Source: Methanospirillum stamsii
GTDB taxonomy: Archaea > Halobacteriota > Methanomicrobia > Methanomicrobiales > Methanospirillaceae
Direction: 5' to 3'
NCBI RefSeq assembly: GCF_003173335.1
Contig: NZ_QGMZ01000001.1
Span: 83,780 to 147,779, forward strand
Length of the DNA stretch: 64,000 nt
Shown here piece after piece: positions 1 to 9,252 of the stretch (the first letter of the stretch is position 1; each line of letters starts with the position of its first letter). The notes under the pieces are model-generated. The model saw only the letters and a list, made by a program, of their open reading frames with translations, searched no databases and had not been told where the DNA came from. The translations under genes were made by a program, and so were the position numbers.

Positions 1-1
1 T

Positions 2-2626
2 GCAACATATGAATCATTGCTTGGAACAGAGCAGGAACTCAAAAACCAGTATGATGCCTTAGCCATATCTGAAGAGAACCTGCGTCAGACAAATGCCTAT
101 CTTGAAAACCTGTTCGCTATTGCAAATGTTCCGATTGTTATCTGGGATCCCTCATTCCGTATTACCCGTTTTAATCATGCCTTTGAACTTCTTACCGGCA
201 GAACCGCAGAAGAAGTAATCGGTCAGTCTATCCGGGTTCTCTTTCCTCCTGACCAGGCAGACCATATCATGGAACTTTTACGTTCCACTCTTAAAGGAGT
301 TCGCTGGGATACCACAAAGATAGATGTCATATGTAAGGATGGAACGCTCCGGACATTGATCTGGAATTCAGCCACTTTGTTTTCTCCGGATGGAAAAACT
401 CCGGTGGCAACCATTGCTCAGGGTCATGACATCACTGAGGAAATACTGCTTGAACAGGAAAAAAATACGGCATTAAAACAGATTCAGAAAAATCTTGCAT
501 ACCTTGCAATCCTCAATGACGAGATTCGAAATCCTCTCTCTATTATTGTTGCGTATACAGAAATGCTGGATGATTCGAAGAGCCTTGATCTTATAACCGA
601 ACAAGTCCACCGGATTGATCAGATTGTTGGACATCTGGACCAACGCTGGATGGAATCTGAAAAGGTTCTGAATGCAATTCGTAAACATTATAATCTTCAT
701 ATCCCTTTTTTGGATGATAAAAATGTCAACGCTCAGGTTGATAACAGATGGATTTCTCCTGAAACTTTTCTGAAATCGGGTAAGTTGGATGAGAGAGGGG
801 TAAAAGAAGTCCAGGCACAACTGTACACAATTCTTGATAGTTTTGTTTCGGTGATTTATATTGCGGATATGGATACCAATGAGATCCTGTATATCAATTC
901 ATATGGGAAGGATCATCTTCGAAAATTCTCCGATCTTCCTTATTATTCAGATATCACCATAGGTCGTGAGAAATCTTTTCTTTCGTGTATGAACTCTTCA
1001 TCAGATGAATTAGATGCTCCGGATAAGATTCACCAATGTGAATTTTTCAATCCTCACAATAAATTATGGTATGACTGCCGAAACCGGATAATCCGGTGGA
1101 ATGACGGCAGGATGGTCAGACTGGTGATAGCAACAGATATTACCCCACGAAAACGTTCTGATAAAAAACTTCAGGAATTACATGAGTTTCAGAATGCGGT
1201 TATTTCTGATGCACGGGTCTGGATCATGGCGGTAGATAAAAAAGGAGTAGTCCTCTTATGGAACGCTGCTGCAGAAGAGATAAGCGGGTATTCTTCAGAT
1301 GAGGTAGTGGGAAATGATAAGATATGGGTTCTCCTGAATCCGGATAAAGAAAATTTACAACAGATTATTCAGATTGCAAAAGAGAGCATTGACTCTGAAA
1401 GGGGTGTGGATCAATTTGAGGCTGCTATCCGGACAATTGATGGAGATCGAAAGATAATTTCCTGGAATCTGAATGCGATTCGTGATGATACCGAAGATAT
1501 TACCGGATATGCCATAATCGGGATTGATATTACTGATTGGAAGCTTGCCCAATCGGCACTTGAGCAGCAGTCTTCCTTCCTTCAGGTTCTCATAGATACT
1601 CTCCCGGTACCAATTTTTTACAAAAACCGTGATGGTGTGTATTCCGGATGCAATGCTGCTTTTGAAAAATATTTCGGAAGAACGCGAGATCAGGTAATCG
1701 GTAGAACGGTTTATGAATTCTGGCCTAAACGTGAAGCAGATGTTTTTTATAAAGCAGATATGTCTGTTTTTAATTCCCCCCATATTCAACAGTATGAGAC
1801 GGAGATGCAGTACGCTGACGGATCAGTTCACCAGGTGATGTTTTACAAGGCACCGTTTTTTGACGATACCGGCCAGGTATCCGGACTTGTCGGGACCATT
1901 ATTGATATTACCGATCAAAAACGGGTTGAAGAATCTCTTCGTGAATCAAATCAGAAACTTCGTCTTCTGACCGGGCTGACGCGTCACGATATTTTAAACA
2001 AACTCTCTGCAGTACAGCTCCTTTTGGATATGGCTCTTCAATCATCGGATATTGCCTTCATTCATAAGAACATATCATATGCTCTTGAAGCTGAGGAAAT
2101 AATTGAGAAGACTATCGGATTTACCCGGGAATATGAAGAGTTTGGAACTGTCTCTGCAGGGTGGTATCATGTAAGGCCGATTATCGAATCAGCAAAAAAA
2201 GAGGTTACTCCTGGTGACATTTTTATCGATAACCAGATTCCAAAAGGCCTTACCATCTATGCAGACCCGATCGTACGAAAAGTATTTACTACGCTTCTTG
2301 AGAATGCAATCCGTCATGGAGGAAAAATCACCCGTATTTCTATTTCCTGTGTCCTGGAATCAGGAAATCTTATTATTGTCTGTGAAGATGACGGAATCGG
2401 AATTCCAAAAGAAGAGAAAGAATTGATATTTGATCATGGATACGGGATGAATACCGGAATTGGTCTTTTCCTTTCACAGGAAATTCTCTCAATTACACGG
2501 CTCGCTATTCGTGAGAGAGGAGTTTTTGGAAAAGGTGCCAGATTTGAGATTTTCGTTCCAGCAGATAAGTTCAGGTTTTCTGATCCGGATACTCCATCAT
2601 ACCACAGTCCGGGAAATGGGGTATGA
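2..2626 (+). CDS. Multi-PAS sensor histidine kinase, 5' end cut by the window
   Basis: The reading frame is open from base 2, so the true start lies outside the window; an internal TTG at base 17 is not a convincing start. The visible order is PAS (about residues 30-145), a segment resembling a DHp dimerisation domain in which the phospho-accepting His is replaced by Asp (NDEIRNPL), three further PAS domains (about 265-380, 390-510 and 515-640), then a real H-box (TRHDILNK, near 660) and a HATPase_c domain with N-box LLENAIRHG and G-box DDGIGIP. No membrane segment is visible, so it is probably a cytosolic redox or ligand sensor. It is clearly paralogous to the 1910-residue kinase at 57388-63120. 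No response regulator follows it. Kinase identity is firm; signal and partner are unknown. Confidence 0.93.
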   Translation, partial: ATYESLLGTEQELKNQYDALAISEENLRQTNAYLENLFAIANVPIVIWDPSFRITRFNHAFELLTGRTAEEVIGQSIRVLFPPDQADHIMELLRSTLKGVRWDTTKIDVICKDGTLRTLIWNSATLFSPDGKTPVATIAQGHDITEEILLEQEKNTALKQIQKNLAYLAILNDEIRNPLSIIVAYTEMLDDSKSLDLITEQVHRIDQIVGHLDQRWMESEKVLNAIRKHYNLHIPFLDDKNVNAQVDNRWISPETFLKSGKLDERGVKEVQAQLYTILDSFVSVIYIADMDTNEILYINSYGKDHLRKFSDLPYYSDITIGREKSFLSCMNSSSDELDAPDKIHQCEFFNPHNKLWYDCRNRIIRWNDGRMVRLVIATDITPRKRSDKKLQELHEFQNAVISDARVWIMAVDKKGVVLLWNAAAEEISGYSSDEVVGNDKIWVLLNPDKENLQQIIQIAKESIDSERGVDQFEAAIRTIDGDRKIISWNLNAIRDDTEDITGYAIIGIDITDWKLAQSALEQQSSFLQVLIDTLPVPIFYKNRDGVYSGCNAAFEKYFGRTRDQVIGRTVYEFWPKREADVFYKADMSVFNSPHIQQYETEMQYADGSVHQVMFYKAPFFDDTGQVSGLVGTIIDITDQKRVEESLRESNQKLRLLTGLTRHDILNKLSAVQLLLDMALQSSDIAFIHKNISYALEAEEIIEKTIGFTREYEEFGTVSAGWYHVRPIIESAKKEVTPGDIFIDNQIPKGLTIYADPIVRKVFTTLLENAIRHGGKITRISISCVLESGNLIIVCEDDGIGIPKEEKELIFDHGYGMNTGIGLFLSQEILSITRLAIRERGVFGKGARFEIFVPADKFRFSDPDTPSYHSPGNGV

Positions 2627-2893
2627 ACCCAGGATATTACTCCTCATACAATAGGTCACCATATTTTTCATCTGATGATCCGAAAGATACCTGTTGATGA
2701 TATCAGGCAGATCTTAAATTCACACAATTGTTGAACTGAGTAGCAGTATCACAGGCAATTTCATCGCGTGGGTAACAATTGAATAAAAAAATGGTTTAAT
2801 GGATTTTCCATAAAAACTGTAATTTTTCTTCGAGTAACCCACCAGATATAAATCTGAATACGTTTTTTTACTTGACATTTAGAGATAGAAAAT

Positions 2894-3868
2894 TTAATCA
2901 CTATATATTTTTTCTTTCTCTATCGCCTCATTTATCCGGACATCTATCAGGGAACTTACATTTTCGAACCGAATATTTGGCACCAGAGATGTACCCTCAT
3001 CAACCAGTGATAGAGCCTCTGATCCCGGAGAGAATTTCCCGGATACACATTCTTCTATCTCATTGTATACTACGGTGTCAAGACTTTTTACTGCAGAGGC
3101 AATCACCGTATCAGATGCAAGTCCGGACTGGTCGGCATCGGTTGCAATGATGAAAAGACCGGAGAGATTTTGTGCCGTGCTGATTATTCCAAGTCCGGAA
3201 CCTCCGGAAACAGCATATATCACATCGGTATTATTCCGATACATTTCACGGGTAATTTCTCCGGCCTTTTCCGGCATGGAAAATCCGGAATAATCATCAG
3301 CAATATAGGATATTGTAACATTCACATCAGGATCTTCAGCCCTGACTCCATCCTGAAATCCTTCGGTAAAACTCTGAATGACCGGAGCATTCACACCAGC
3401 AATCACTCCGACATTTCCGGTTGTTGTCTGATTTGCAGCGAGAACTCCGGCAAGATAACTAGCCCCGTACATAGAAAAGGATATAGATTTAACTGACGAA
3501 TCTAAAATCTCCGGCCCGTCTATCATTACAACAGGAACATCAGGGTTTATTTGTGAGATTTCCTGTTCATACCCGTTCATGATGTCCCCCATAACAAGAA
3601 CCATTGAGGATCTGTTTCCGGCCCTATCGATAACCGGATCTTCCGGGGCTGAAGAATTCCAAAGAATCTCTCTGACGGTGAGATTAAAACCATCCCTCGC
3701 TTTTTCAAGACCTGAAAACGCCTTCGAGAGATAACTGTAATCACCTTTATCTCCGACATAGACCATGGAGACAATTGTTGGGTCTGACCCGGATACCGGG
3801 AAAATGATAAATATAGATAGGAAAAGGCACATGAGGAAAACAGAAAAAGAGTAATACCGTACTGTCAT
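2894..3868 (-). CDS. BMP-family (Med/PnrA-like) substrate-binding protein, orphan
   Basis: This 324-residue protein begins with an N-terminal signal segment (hydrophobic residues about 7-27 ending VSGSD). It then shows the periplasmic-binding fold of the basic membrane protein family: GDKGDYSYLSKAF near the mature N-terminus, the GVIAG and FTEGFQDGVRA segments in the middle and the ATDADQSGL segment, which matches the family's typical GTDxDQ motif. Members usually bind nucleosides or related ligands for an ABC importer. No permease or ATPase gene lies next to it, so it may serve a transporter elsewhere or feed a sensor such as the multi-PAS kinase just upstream; that link is inference. The ATG at 3868 is the first start before the signal peptide. 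Confidence 0.82.
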   Translation of the reverse strand: MTVRYYSFSVFLMCLFLSIFIIFPVSGSDPTIVSMVYVGDKGDYSYLSKAFSGLEKARDGFNLTVREILWNSSAPEDPVIDRAGNRSSMVLVMGDIMNGYEQEISQINPDVPVVMIDGPEILDSSVKSISFSMYGASYLAGVLAANQTTTGNVGVIAGVNAPVIQSFTEGFQDGVRAEDPDVNVTISYIADDYSGFSMPEKAGEITREMYRNNTDVIYAVSGGSGLGIISTAQNLSGLFIIATDADQSGLASDTVIASAVKSLDTVVYNEIEECVSGKFSPGSEALSLVDEGTSLVPNIRFENVSSLIDVRINEAIEKEKIYSD

Positions 3869-4030
3869 GGAAATATGCTCCTGAAATTGTACATATAATC
3901 AGTGATATAAAGAGAAAAATGGAACGGATTTTTCTTCATGGCAATTTAATACAATCGACAGGTATAATCAATCCCCAAGATGAAATAAGTAGAGATGAGT
4001 AAGTATCCACCTTATTTTGAAAACACAATT

Positions 4031-4048
4031 GATATAGCAGCAGATATC
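4031..4048. promoter_or_regulatory. Candidate operator A, inverted repeat GATAT-N8-ATATC
   Basis: Five-base arms GATAT and ATATC flank the core AGCAGCAG about 37 bases before the radical SAM gene. Closely similar AT-flanked CAG-rich sites occur upstream of both substrate-binding protein genes (8158-8186 and 10398-10419), so it may be a shared regulator site for this uptake cluster. The similarity was found by eye, and the regulator is unknown. Confidence 0.4.
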
Positions 4049-4084
4049 TTCCGATCCATGCATCACTATTTCTAAAGGTGTCAC

Positions 4085-5092
4085 ATGACAATACAATGTG
4101 AATACTGTCCAAGAGGATGCAGTATTTCAGAAAATAAAACCGGATATTGTCAGATGTATACCGTTCAGAACGGAGTAATCATTGAGCGGTTTCCTTATTC
4201 ATGGTCAGGGCTAAACCAGAGTCATATTGAACAATTCCCATTTTTTCATGTCTATCCGGGAAGCCGGTCACTCATGATTGGAACGGCAGGATGCACCATG
4301 GATTGTAAATATTGCTCCAATGCATACATCGCCAAATGTCCGGTTGAAGAAGTTCCATTAATGAACCTCTTTCCGGAAAAGGTTGTGACCATCGCAAAAA
4401 AGTCAGGCTGTCAAAGTATTGTTTTTGCAATAAATGAACCTACAGTAAGTCTTCCCTCCTTTCTCGAACTTGCAGCTACCGCAAAAAAAGAGGGAATTCT
4501 GGTAGGATGCCTTACAAATGGGTACCTGACTAATACTTCATTGCAAAAATTATGTGAAGCATGTGATTTTCTGAATATCAGCCTAAAAGCTTTAACAGAC
4601 CAGGAATATGCTGATTTAACAGGCGTTACATCAATATCACCAATTTGTAATTCAATTACATATGCATCCTCTGTCTGCCATCTGGAAATTACAACCCCGG
4701 TATTAGAGCCGATCTCATCAGAAAAACTCGGGAAAATCTGCCGTTTCATCGCACAAATTAATCCGGAAATACCATGGCATGTATTGCGTCTCCTTCCGGA
4801 GTATATGCTTAAAGATGCTCCACCGCCAGACATTCAAAAAATTGAACAAATTTTGCATGATCTTAGAAAAATGCTCCCCTACACCTATTTTGGAAATTAT
4901 GTAGGGGCTCAGGGTCTCTCTACGATATGTCCGGTATGTGGAAATATTGTCATAGAACGGATAAACACCGGAACCTGTGGTGGAAGACTTATCGGGTATA
5001 ATTTATCGAATGGAAAATGTCCTCATTGTAATACCAAAATCCCCATAACCGGAAATTATGTAGATTGGGAACATTTGGAGAATGGTTCATGA
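4085..5092 (+). CDS. Radical SAM protein, AmrS/PflA-like
   Basis: The core radical SAM motif CTMDCKYC (Cx3Cx2C, near residues 70-77) should bind a [4Fe-4S] cluster that reduces S-adenosylmethionine. The N-terminus holds a cysteine set (C5, C8, C12, C22) and the C-terminus a zinc-ribbon-like pair (CPVCG near 281 and CPHC near 316). The layout resembles the AmmeMemoRadiSam (AmrS) and pyruvate formate-lyase activase-like families, where the segment before the motif reads similar to HVYPGS...GTAGC. The substrate is unknown. It overlaps the next gene by ATGA and heads a run of genes that includes a FecCD-type ABC importer, so a role in handling a metal or cofactor is possible but only inferred. 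A GGTG sequence precedes the ATG. Confidence 0.85.
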   Translation: MTIQCEYCPRGCSISENKTGYCQMYTVQNGVIIERFPYSWSGLNQSHIEQFPFFHVYPGSRSLMIGTAGCTMDCKYCSNAYIAKCPVEEVPLMNLFPEKVVTIAKKSGCQSIVFAINEPTVSLPSFLELAATAKKEGILVGCLTNGYLTNTSLQKLCEACDFLNISLKALTDQEYADLTGVTSISPICNSITYASSVCHLEITTPVLEPISSEKLGKICRFIAQINPEIPWHVLRLLPEYMLKDAPPPDIQKIEQILHDLRKMLPYTYFGNYVGAQGLSTICPVCGNIVIERINTGTCGGRLIGYNLSNGKCPHCNTKIPITGNYVDWEHLENGS

Positions 5093-6234
5093 GAGCAGGA
5101 ATTATCAATGCAGGAGGGTGGCAGACTCATGTAGATATGAAATCCGGCAGGCAAATATCATTATCCGGGTATCTGCCTTCACTTCTCAGCCCTATTTTGG
5201 AATCTCACCGGTATCCGGGAGACAGGGATTCTGGTGCCATCCCTTGGGTAACCGATGTTGCTCAAGAGATCGTGAATGCCTATGAACCAGAATTCCTCAT
5301 GCTCGATTATGCTACCCCTTATTTTCTCCGGTTTAATGAAGGTATGGAGGGAAATGAATGGAATGAAATGATTTCCGGACTTCTGGATCATGTGTCTGGT
5401 TTTTGCGAAATAAATGGATATAACCCGGTAATTGTAGGTACCGGAGCGATGATAAAGCACCAGGGAATTATTGATCTGACGGGATTATCCGGACTAGCAG
5501 ACGCAGGAGGACCAGTTCATCACCTGGCAACGATCATGGAACCCTCTGGTAAGGACCTGAATTATCTCCATGCTCATCCACATGTTTCCGGAGTATACTC
5601 AAGAGAAGAAATTTTGGAAACATTCCAAATGTCCTTGGAAAATAAAAAAGACATCCCTGACCTTCTCGTAATTGCAAAACCGGGATATACGTTCAGAGCT
5701 CTTGGATCCTGCATCAGGCCATATCATTTTCTACCCGGACAGAATGAAAAAATTCCGATATCTGGACTTGATTCTTCTGTGCATGATATCACGGATATTT
5801 CCGGAGGGGTATTACGATCACTTGAATCAGAAAAAACTGCTCTTATCATAATCGAAGGATTAGGTACCGATGATCTTCCCTGCAGAATGGTATCTAACTC
5901 CGATCATTGGTACCGGTACACCATGTCCTGTGAGCAATACCTGGCAATAACGACGGGTAAACATATAAGTAGCCAGCCCTGGCCTCCGGGATACAGGGGA
6001 TTCATTCACGACGGAATGAAAAAAGCCTATCCATTCTCCGGCATAATAGATCAAATTCCTCATGGAACCATCGGAGAAATTTGGCCAGGAAAAAGTGCAG
6101 CTGTTGGAACCAGAAGTGTATTTACTCATGTCAGTTCCGGAGCGGATATAACAATTGAATGTAAGGTATGTAATCAATATAACCACGGTACCATGGCAAT
6201 CTTCTCTGAAAAAGGAATATCCCAACAGGAATAA
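5089..6234 (+). CDS. Possible alkaline-phosphatase-superfamily-like protein of unknown function
   Basis: The chosen ATG (5089) overlaps the upstream stop as ATGA and has GGAG eight bases before it; a TTG start 24 bases earlier is less likely. The 381-residue product has no signal peptide or membrane segment. Its layout (an EPEFLMLDYATPYFLRF strand, then a helix with DHVSGFCE, then VIVGTGAM, and later EEILETFQ followed by PDLLVIAKPGYTF) is reminiscent of the type I phosphodiesterase/phosphoglycerate mutase branch of the alkaline phosphatase superfamily. The usual Asp-His metal pair of the SDHG motif is not obvious, so it may be inactive or misassigned. It is translationally coupled to the radical SAM gene, suggesting a shared pathway. 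Confidence 0.55.
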   Translation: MRAGIINAGGWQTHVDMKSGRQISLSGYLPSLLSPILESHRYPGDRDSGAIPWVTDVAQEIVNAYEPEFLMLDYATPYFLRFNEGMEGNEWNEMISGLLDHVSGFCEINGYNPVIVGTGAMIKHQGIIDLTGLSGLADAGGPVHHLATIMEPSGKDLNYLHAHPHVSGVYSREEILETFQMSLENKKDIPDLLVIAKPGYTFRALGSCIRPYHFLPGQNEKIPISGLDSSVHDITDISGGVLRSLESEKTALIIIEGLGTDDLPCRMVSNSDHWYRYTMSCEQYLAITTGKHISSQPWPPGYRGFIHDGMKKAYPFSGIIDQIPHGTIGEIWPGKSAAVGTRSVFTHVSSGADITIECKVCNQYNHGTMAIFSEKGISQQE

Positions 6235-6236
6235 CC

Positions 6237-7301
6237 ATGAAAAAATTGCCACATACAAACGAAGAAACATTCACAAATCATATTGAACATATAAAAAAAT
6301 CTCAAAAAAAACAATTATTAATCCTCTGTCTGATTCCTGCGGCTCTTTTTTTTGTTTCCCTCTCACTTGGAAGATATGACATATCACCCTGTACTGCTGC
6401 AATGATAATGATATCGCAGATCTGTTCTCTTCCGGTCACATGGACCGATGTGCAGGAGACTGTTCTGCTTCAGATCCGATTGCCAAGAGTGATAGCAGTT
6501 ATGCTTGTCGGAGCAGGACTTGCTGCATCTGGATCAGCCTTTCAGGGATTATTTCGTAACCCTCTGGTCTCATCAGATATTCTGGGAGTTGCAGCGGGAG
6601 CCGGTTTTGGTGCAGCACTCGGTATATTGATCTCCGGAGATCCGATAATTATCCAATTACTGGCATTTGTATGGGGTGTTATTGCAGTTGGTATTGCATA
6701 TGGACTGAGCAGAGTGTACAAGGGAGGATCATCCCTGATTCTGGTACTGGCAGGAATAATTGTCGGATCGTTTTTTTCAGCCATGATATCACTCGTGAAA
6801 TATGTGGCAGATCCCTATCAGAAACTACCTGCTATTGTTTTCTGGCTGATGGGCAGTATGTCATCAACTAACTGGAAGGATGTGTATGCCGTTTCAATTC
6901 CTATCATCAGTGGATTGATAATTCTGATTCTCCTTCGGTGGCGGATAACAATTCTTGCATCCGGAGAAGAGGAAGCTCATTCACTTGGCATAAATACCAC
7001 CAGAATGGCCCAGATTATTATCATCATCTGTACAGTAATTACTGCATCTGGAGTATGTATCAGCGGAATAATCGGATGGGTAGGATTGGTTATTCCCCAT
7101 CTTGGCAGAATGATAGTCGGACCGGATTACCGACATCTCCTACCAGTATCAGTAATCCTTGGAGCTTCATACCTGGTTGTAATTGATGATTTAGCCAGAA
7201 CACTCACCACTCAGGAGATACCACTTGGAATTCTTACATCAGTCATCGGAGTTCCTTTTTTTGCATACTTGCTAAGCCGAAAAAAAGTAGGGTGGGCCTG
7301 A
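6237..7301 (+). CDS. FecCD-family ABC transporter permease
   Basis: This 354-residue integral membrane protein carries the hallmark FecCD/BtuC sequences: RLPRVIAVMLVGAGLAASGSAFQ near residue 80, NPLVSSDILGVAAGAGFGA just after it, and GxIxWVGLVIPHLGRMIVGPDYRHLLP near residue 280. About nine to ten hydrophobic helices are visible. The family imports siderophores, haem, cobamides or oxyanions with a soluble or lipid-anchored binding protein. It begins two bases after the previous stop and overlaps the ATPase gene by one base (TGATG), so the two form one transcription unit. Substrate cannot be read from the sequence; the DUF4430 (transcobalamin-like) domain nearby makes a cobamide one option. Confidence 0.92.
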   Translation: MKKLPHTNEETFTNHIEHIKKSQKKQLLILCLIPAALFFVSLSLGRYDISPCTAAMIMISQICSLPVTWTDVQETVLLQIRLPRVIAVMLVGAGLAASGSAFQGLFRNPLVSSDILGVAAGAGFGAALGILISGDPIIIQLLAFVWGVIAVGIAYGLSRVYKGGSSLILVLAGIIVGSFFSAMISLVKYVADPYQKLPAIVFWLMGSMSSTNWKDVYAVSIPIISGLIILILLRWRITILASGEEEAHSLGINTTRMAQIIIIICTVITASGVCISGIIGWVGLVIPHLGRMIVGPDYRHLLPVSVILGASYLVVIDDLARTLTTQEIPLGILTSVIGVPFFAYLLSRKKVGWA

Positions 7302-8092
7302 TGATTGAGGTAAATCATCTCTCTTTCGCATATGAAAAAGATAAACCAGTATTTTCAGATATTTCCTTTCATCTTCAACCAGGGAAGATATTTACGATTC
7401 TTGGACCGAATGGAACTGGAAAATCCACCCTGATAAAATGTCTGGTGGGACTTCTTTCACCTGAATCCGGAGATATTCACCTTTCAGGTGAAAAAAAGGA
7501 ATCAATATCACATCGTAAACAGGCACGAATAATGGCCTATGTTCCCCAGGCTCATCAGATAATTTTTCCATTTCCAGTCCTGGATTATGTACTGATGGGA
7601 AGATCACCTCATTTACCGGTCTTTGGACAGCCTGGATCAAAAGACTACCTGAAGGCAATGCAGGCATTAAAAAAGGTTGGTGTAGATTATCTGGCAGACC
7701 GGCCAATATCAGAAATTTCCGGAGGAGAATTCCAACTGGTTTCCATCGCACGGGCTCTTACTCAGAGTCCATCCTTGTTGATTCTTGATGAACCTACCTC
7801 TCATCTTGATTTTGGAAACCAGTTTAAAGTTTTATCAATTATTGAGGAATTAGCCGGAGAAGGATTGTCAGTTGTTATGAGTTCTCATTTTCCGGACCAT
7901 GCATTTCTGATATCCCACCTTGTAGCAGTTATGCAGGAGACCAGGTTTATTGGTATTGGAACTGCAGACGAAGTAATTACAAAGGAATTGATGGAACAAG
8001 CGTATGGTATTGATGTAGTAATCAGCACCGTTTCAGAATGCGGGCGCACTGTCTGTCTTCCGGTCAGGAAAAACAATCAGGTAATGAATTGA
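7301..8092 (+). CDS. FecE/BtuD-like ABC transporter ATP-binding protein
   Basis: A standard importer ATPase of 263 residues, with Walker A GPNGTGKST (near residue 35), Q-loop in YVPQAHQ, signature ISGGEFQL (near 138) and Walker B LLILDEP followed by the D-loop SHLD. The long form LARPAxxL typical of BtuD is not present, and closest resemblance is to FecE/FepC. The ATG at 7301 overlaps the permease stop as TGATG, which favours it over the GTG nine bases upstream. It energises import through the FecCD-like permease. A 107-base gap with its own TATA-like sequence separates it from the binding-protein gene. Confidence 0.92.
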   Translation: MIEVNHLSFAYEKDKPVFSDISFHLQPGKIFTILGPNGTGKSTLIKCLVGLLSPESGDIHLSGEKKESISHRKQARIMAYVPQAHQIIFPFPVLDYVLMGRSPHLPVFGQPGSKDYLKAMQALKKVGVDYLADRPISEISGGEFQLVSIARALTQSPSLLILDEPTSHLDFGNQFKVLSIIEELAGEGLSVVMSSHFPDHAFLISHLVAVMQETRFIGIGTADEVITKELMEQAYGIDVVISTVSECGRTVCLPVRKNNQVMN

Positions 8093-8157
8093 CCTGTTAT
8101 ACCAATTGGAATCGTCATTCAATTCAATATTTAAATATGTGTAAAATGTGATGATGC

Positions 8158-8187
8158 TATACCAGCAGATTATACTTTACTGCTGGA
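8158..8187. promoter_or_regulatory. Candidate operator B, CCAGCAG/CTGCTGG inverted repeat
   Basis: Perfect seven-base arms CCAGCAG (8162-8168) and CTGCTGG (8180-8186) are separated by 11 bases and end 13 bases before the ATG of the binding-protein gene. The left part (TATACCAGCAGAT) matches candidate operator A at 4031 almost exactly. An AT-rich TATA-like element (TATTTAAATATG, about 8128-8139) lies upstream, so the repeat sits near the expected transcription start. It may instead act as an RNA hairpin. Confidence 0.45.
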
Positions 8188-8199
8188 TATTTCGAGGGA

Positions 8200-9252
8200 A
8201 TGAATATGAAAATGAAAGTTGGTTTGTGTGTCATATTATGCTTTATTCTTCTCAGTTTTCCGGTTTCTTCTTCTGATAATCCGGAAAAATTTGTTGTTGA
8301 TATGAGTGGGAACGAGGTCAAAATTCCTGAATCGGTCTCATCTGTTGTATGTCTGGATCCCTTTGCCACCCAGATGGTTCTTACAATTAATGGCGGAGAA
8401 CTCTTATCTTCGATATTTTTAGGCCCTGCGGATAAAAAAATCCTGCATGAAGTAAATGCAAAAGTTGCCGAACTGAAAAGTGTTGGAGGCCCTTCTGGGA
8501 CAAATCTTGAATCACTCACCGCAATAAAACCAGACCTGGTAATCTCCCAGGTTGGGAGTGATGAGATGAATCAGAATATCCGTGATCTTGGTTATTCAGT
8601 TATTGAGATAGATTCAGAATCACCGGACAAACTGATTGAGGGCATCAGACTTATCGGAGATGCGATTGGAAAAGAAGAGCAGGCCGATGATTTCATTTCA
8701 TGGTATTCTGAAAAGATGGAGTACATACAAAACCAGACAGCAGATATTCCAAAAGAAGAACTTAAGACGGTCTATATTGGGGGGCTTGAACCTCTCTCAA
8801 CGGTTGGAGCAGATTATTATCAGCACTATTTAATTGAAAATGCTGGTGGAAAAAATATTGCCGGAGAATTTTCAGGAGGCTGGAATGATGTATCATTAGA
8901 ACAGTTATATACCTGGAATCCGGATGTAATTCTTTTTGCTCCGTATTCAAAAATTTCTGTTGACGATCTCCAGGCTGATCCGTCATGGCAGAAACTGAGT
9001 GCAGTAAAAGAAGGAAAGGTGTACCGGATGCCCAAATATATCTCATCATGGGATGTTCCAGCACCCGAATCAGTTCTCGGAATGATGTGGCTTTCTGAAA
9101 AAATTTATCCGGAGAAAGTAAATTTTGAAATTGAAGATGAAATGCGATCTTTTTATAAGAAATACTATGGGTACGATATTGCAGATGCAACAATCGCATC
9201 CATACTTGAAAAACAGGATCTGTTGGATGTAAATCCAACCATCATCAATTAA
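8200..9252 (+). CDS. ABC transporter substrate-binding protein (FecB/TroA-like fold)
   Basis: This 350-residue exported protein has a signal peptide (MKVGLCVILCFILLSFPVSSS) and a periplasmic-binding-protein type 2 fold: DMSGNEVKIPESVSSVV, then KPDLVISQ, then WNPDVILFAPYS, then VKEGKVYRMPKY and the helix-linked C-terminal lobe. These features are typical of the siderophore/cobamide/MolA-type binding proteins that partner FecCD permeases. It is paralogous to the convergent gene at 9245-10339, sharing GADYYQHY, GGWN and WQKL segments. The ATG at 8200 follows GAGGGA. It most likely delivers ligand to the importer encoded just upstream; ligand unknown. Confidence 0.87.
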   Translation: MNMKMKVGLCVILCFILLSFPVSSSDNPEKFVVDMSGNEVKIPESVSSVVCLDPFATQMVLTINGGELLSSIFLGPADKKILHEVNAKVAELKSVGGPSGTNLESLTAIKPDLVISQVGSDEMNQNIRDLGYSVIEIDSESPDKLIEGIRLIGDAIGKEEQADDFISWYSEKMEYIQNQTADIPKEELKTVYIGGLEPLSTVGADYYQHYLIENAGGKNIAGEFSGGWNDVSLEQLYTWNPDVILFAPYSKISVDDLQADPSWQKLSAVKEGKVYRMPKYISSWDVPAPESVLGMMWLSEKIYPEKVNFEIEDEMRSFYKKYYGYDIADATIASILEKQDLLDVNPTIIN

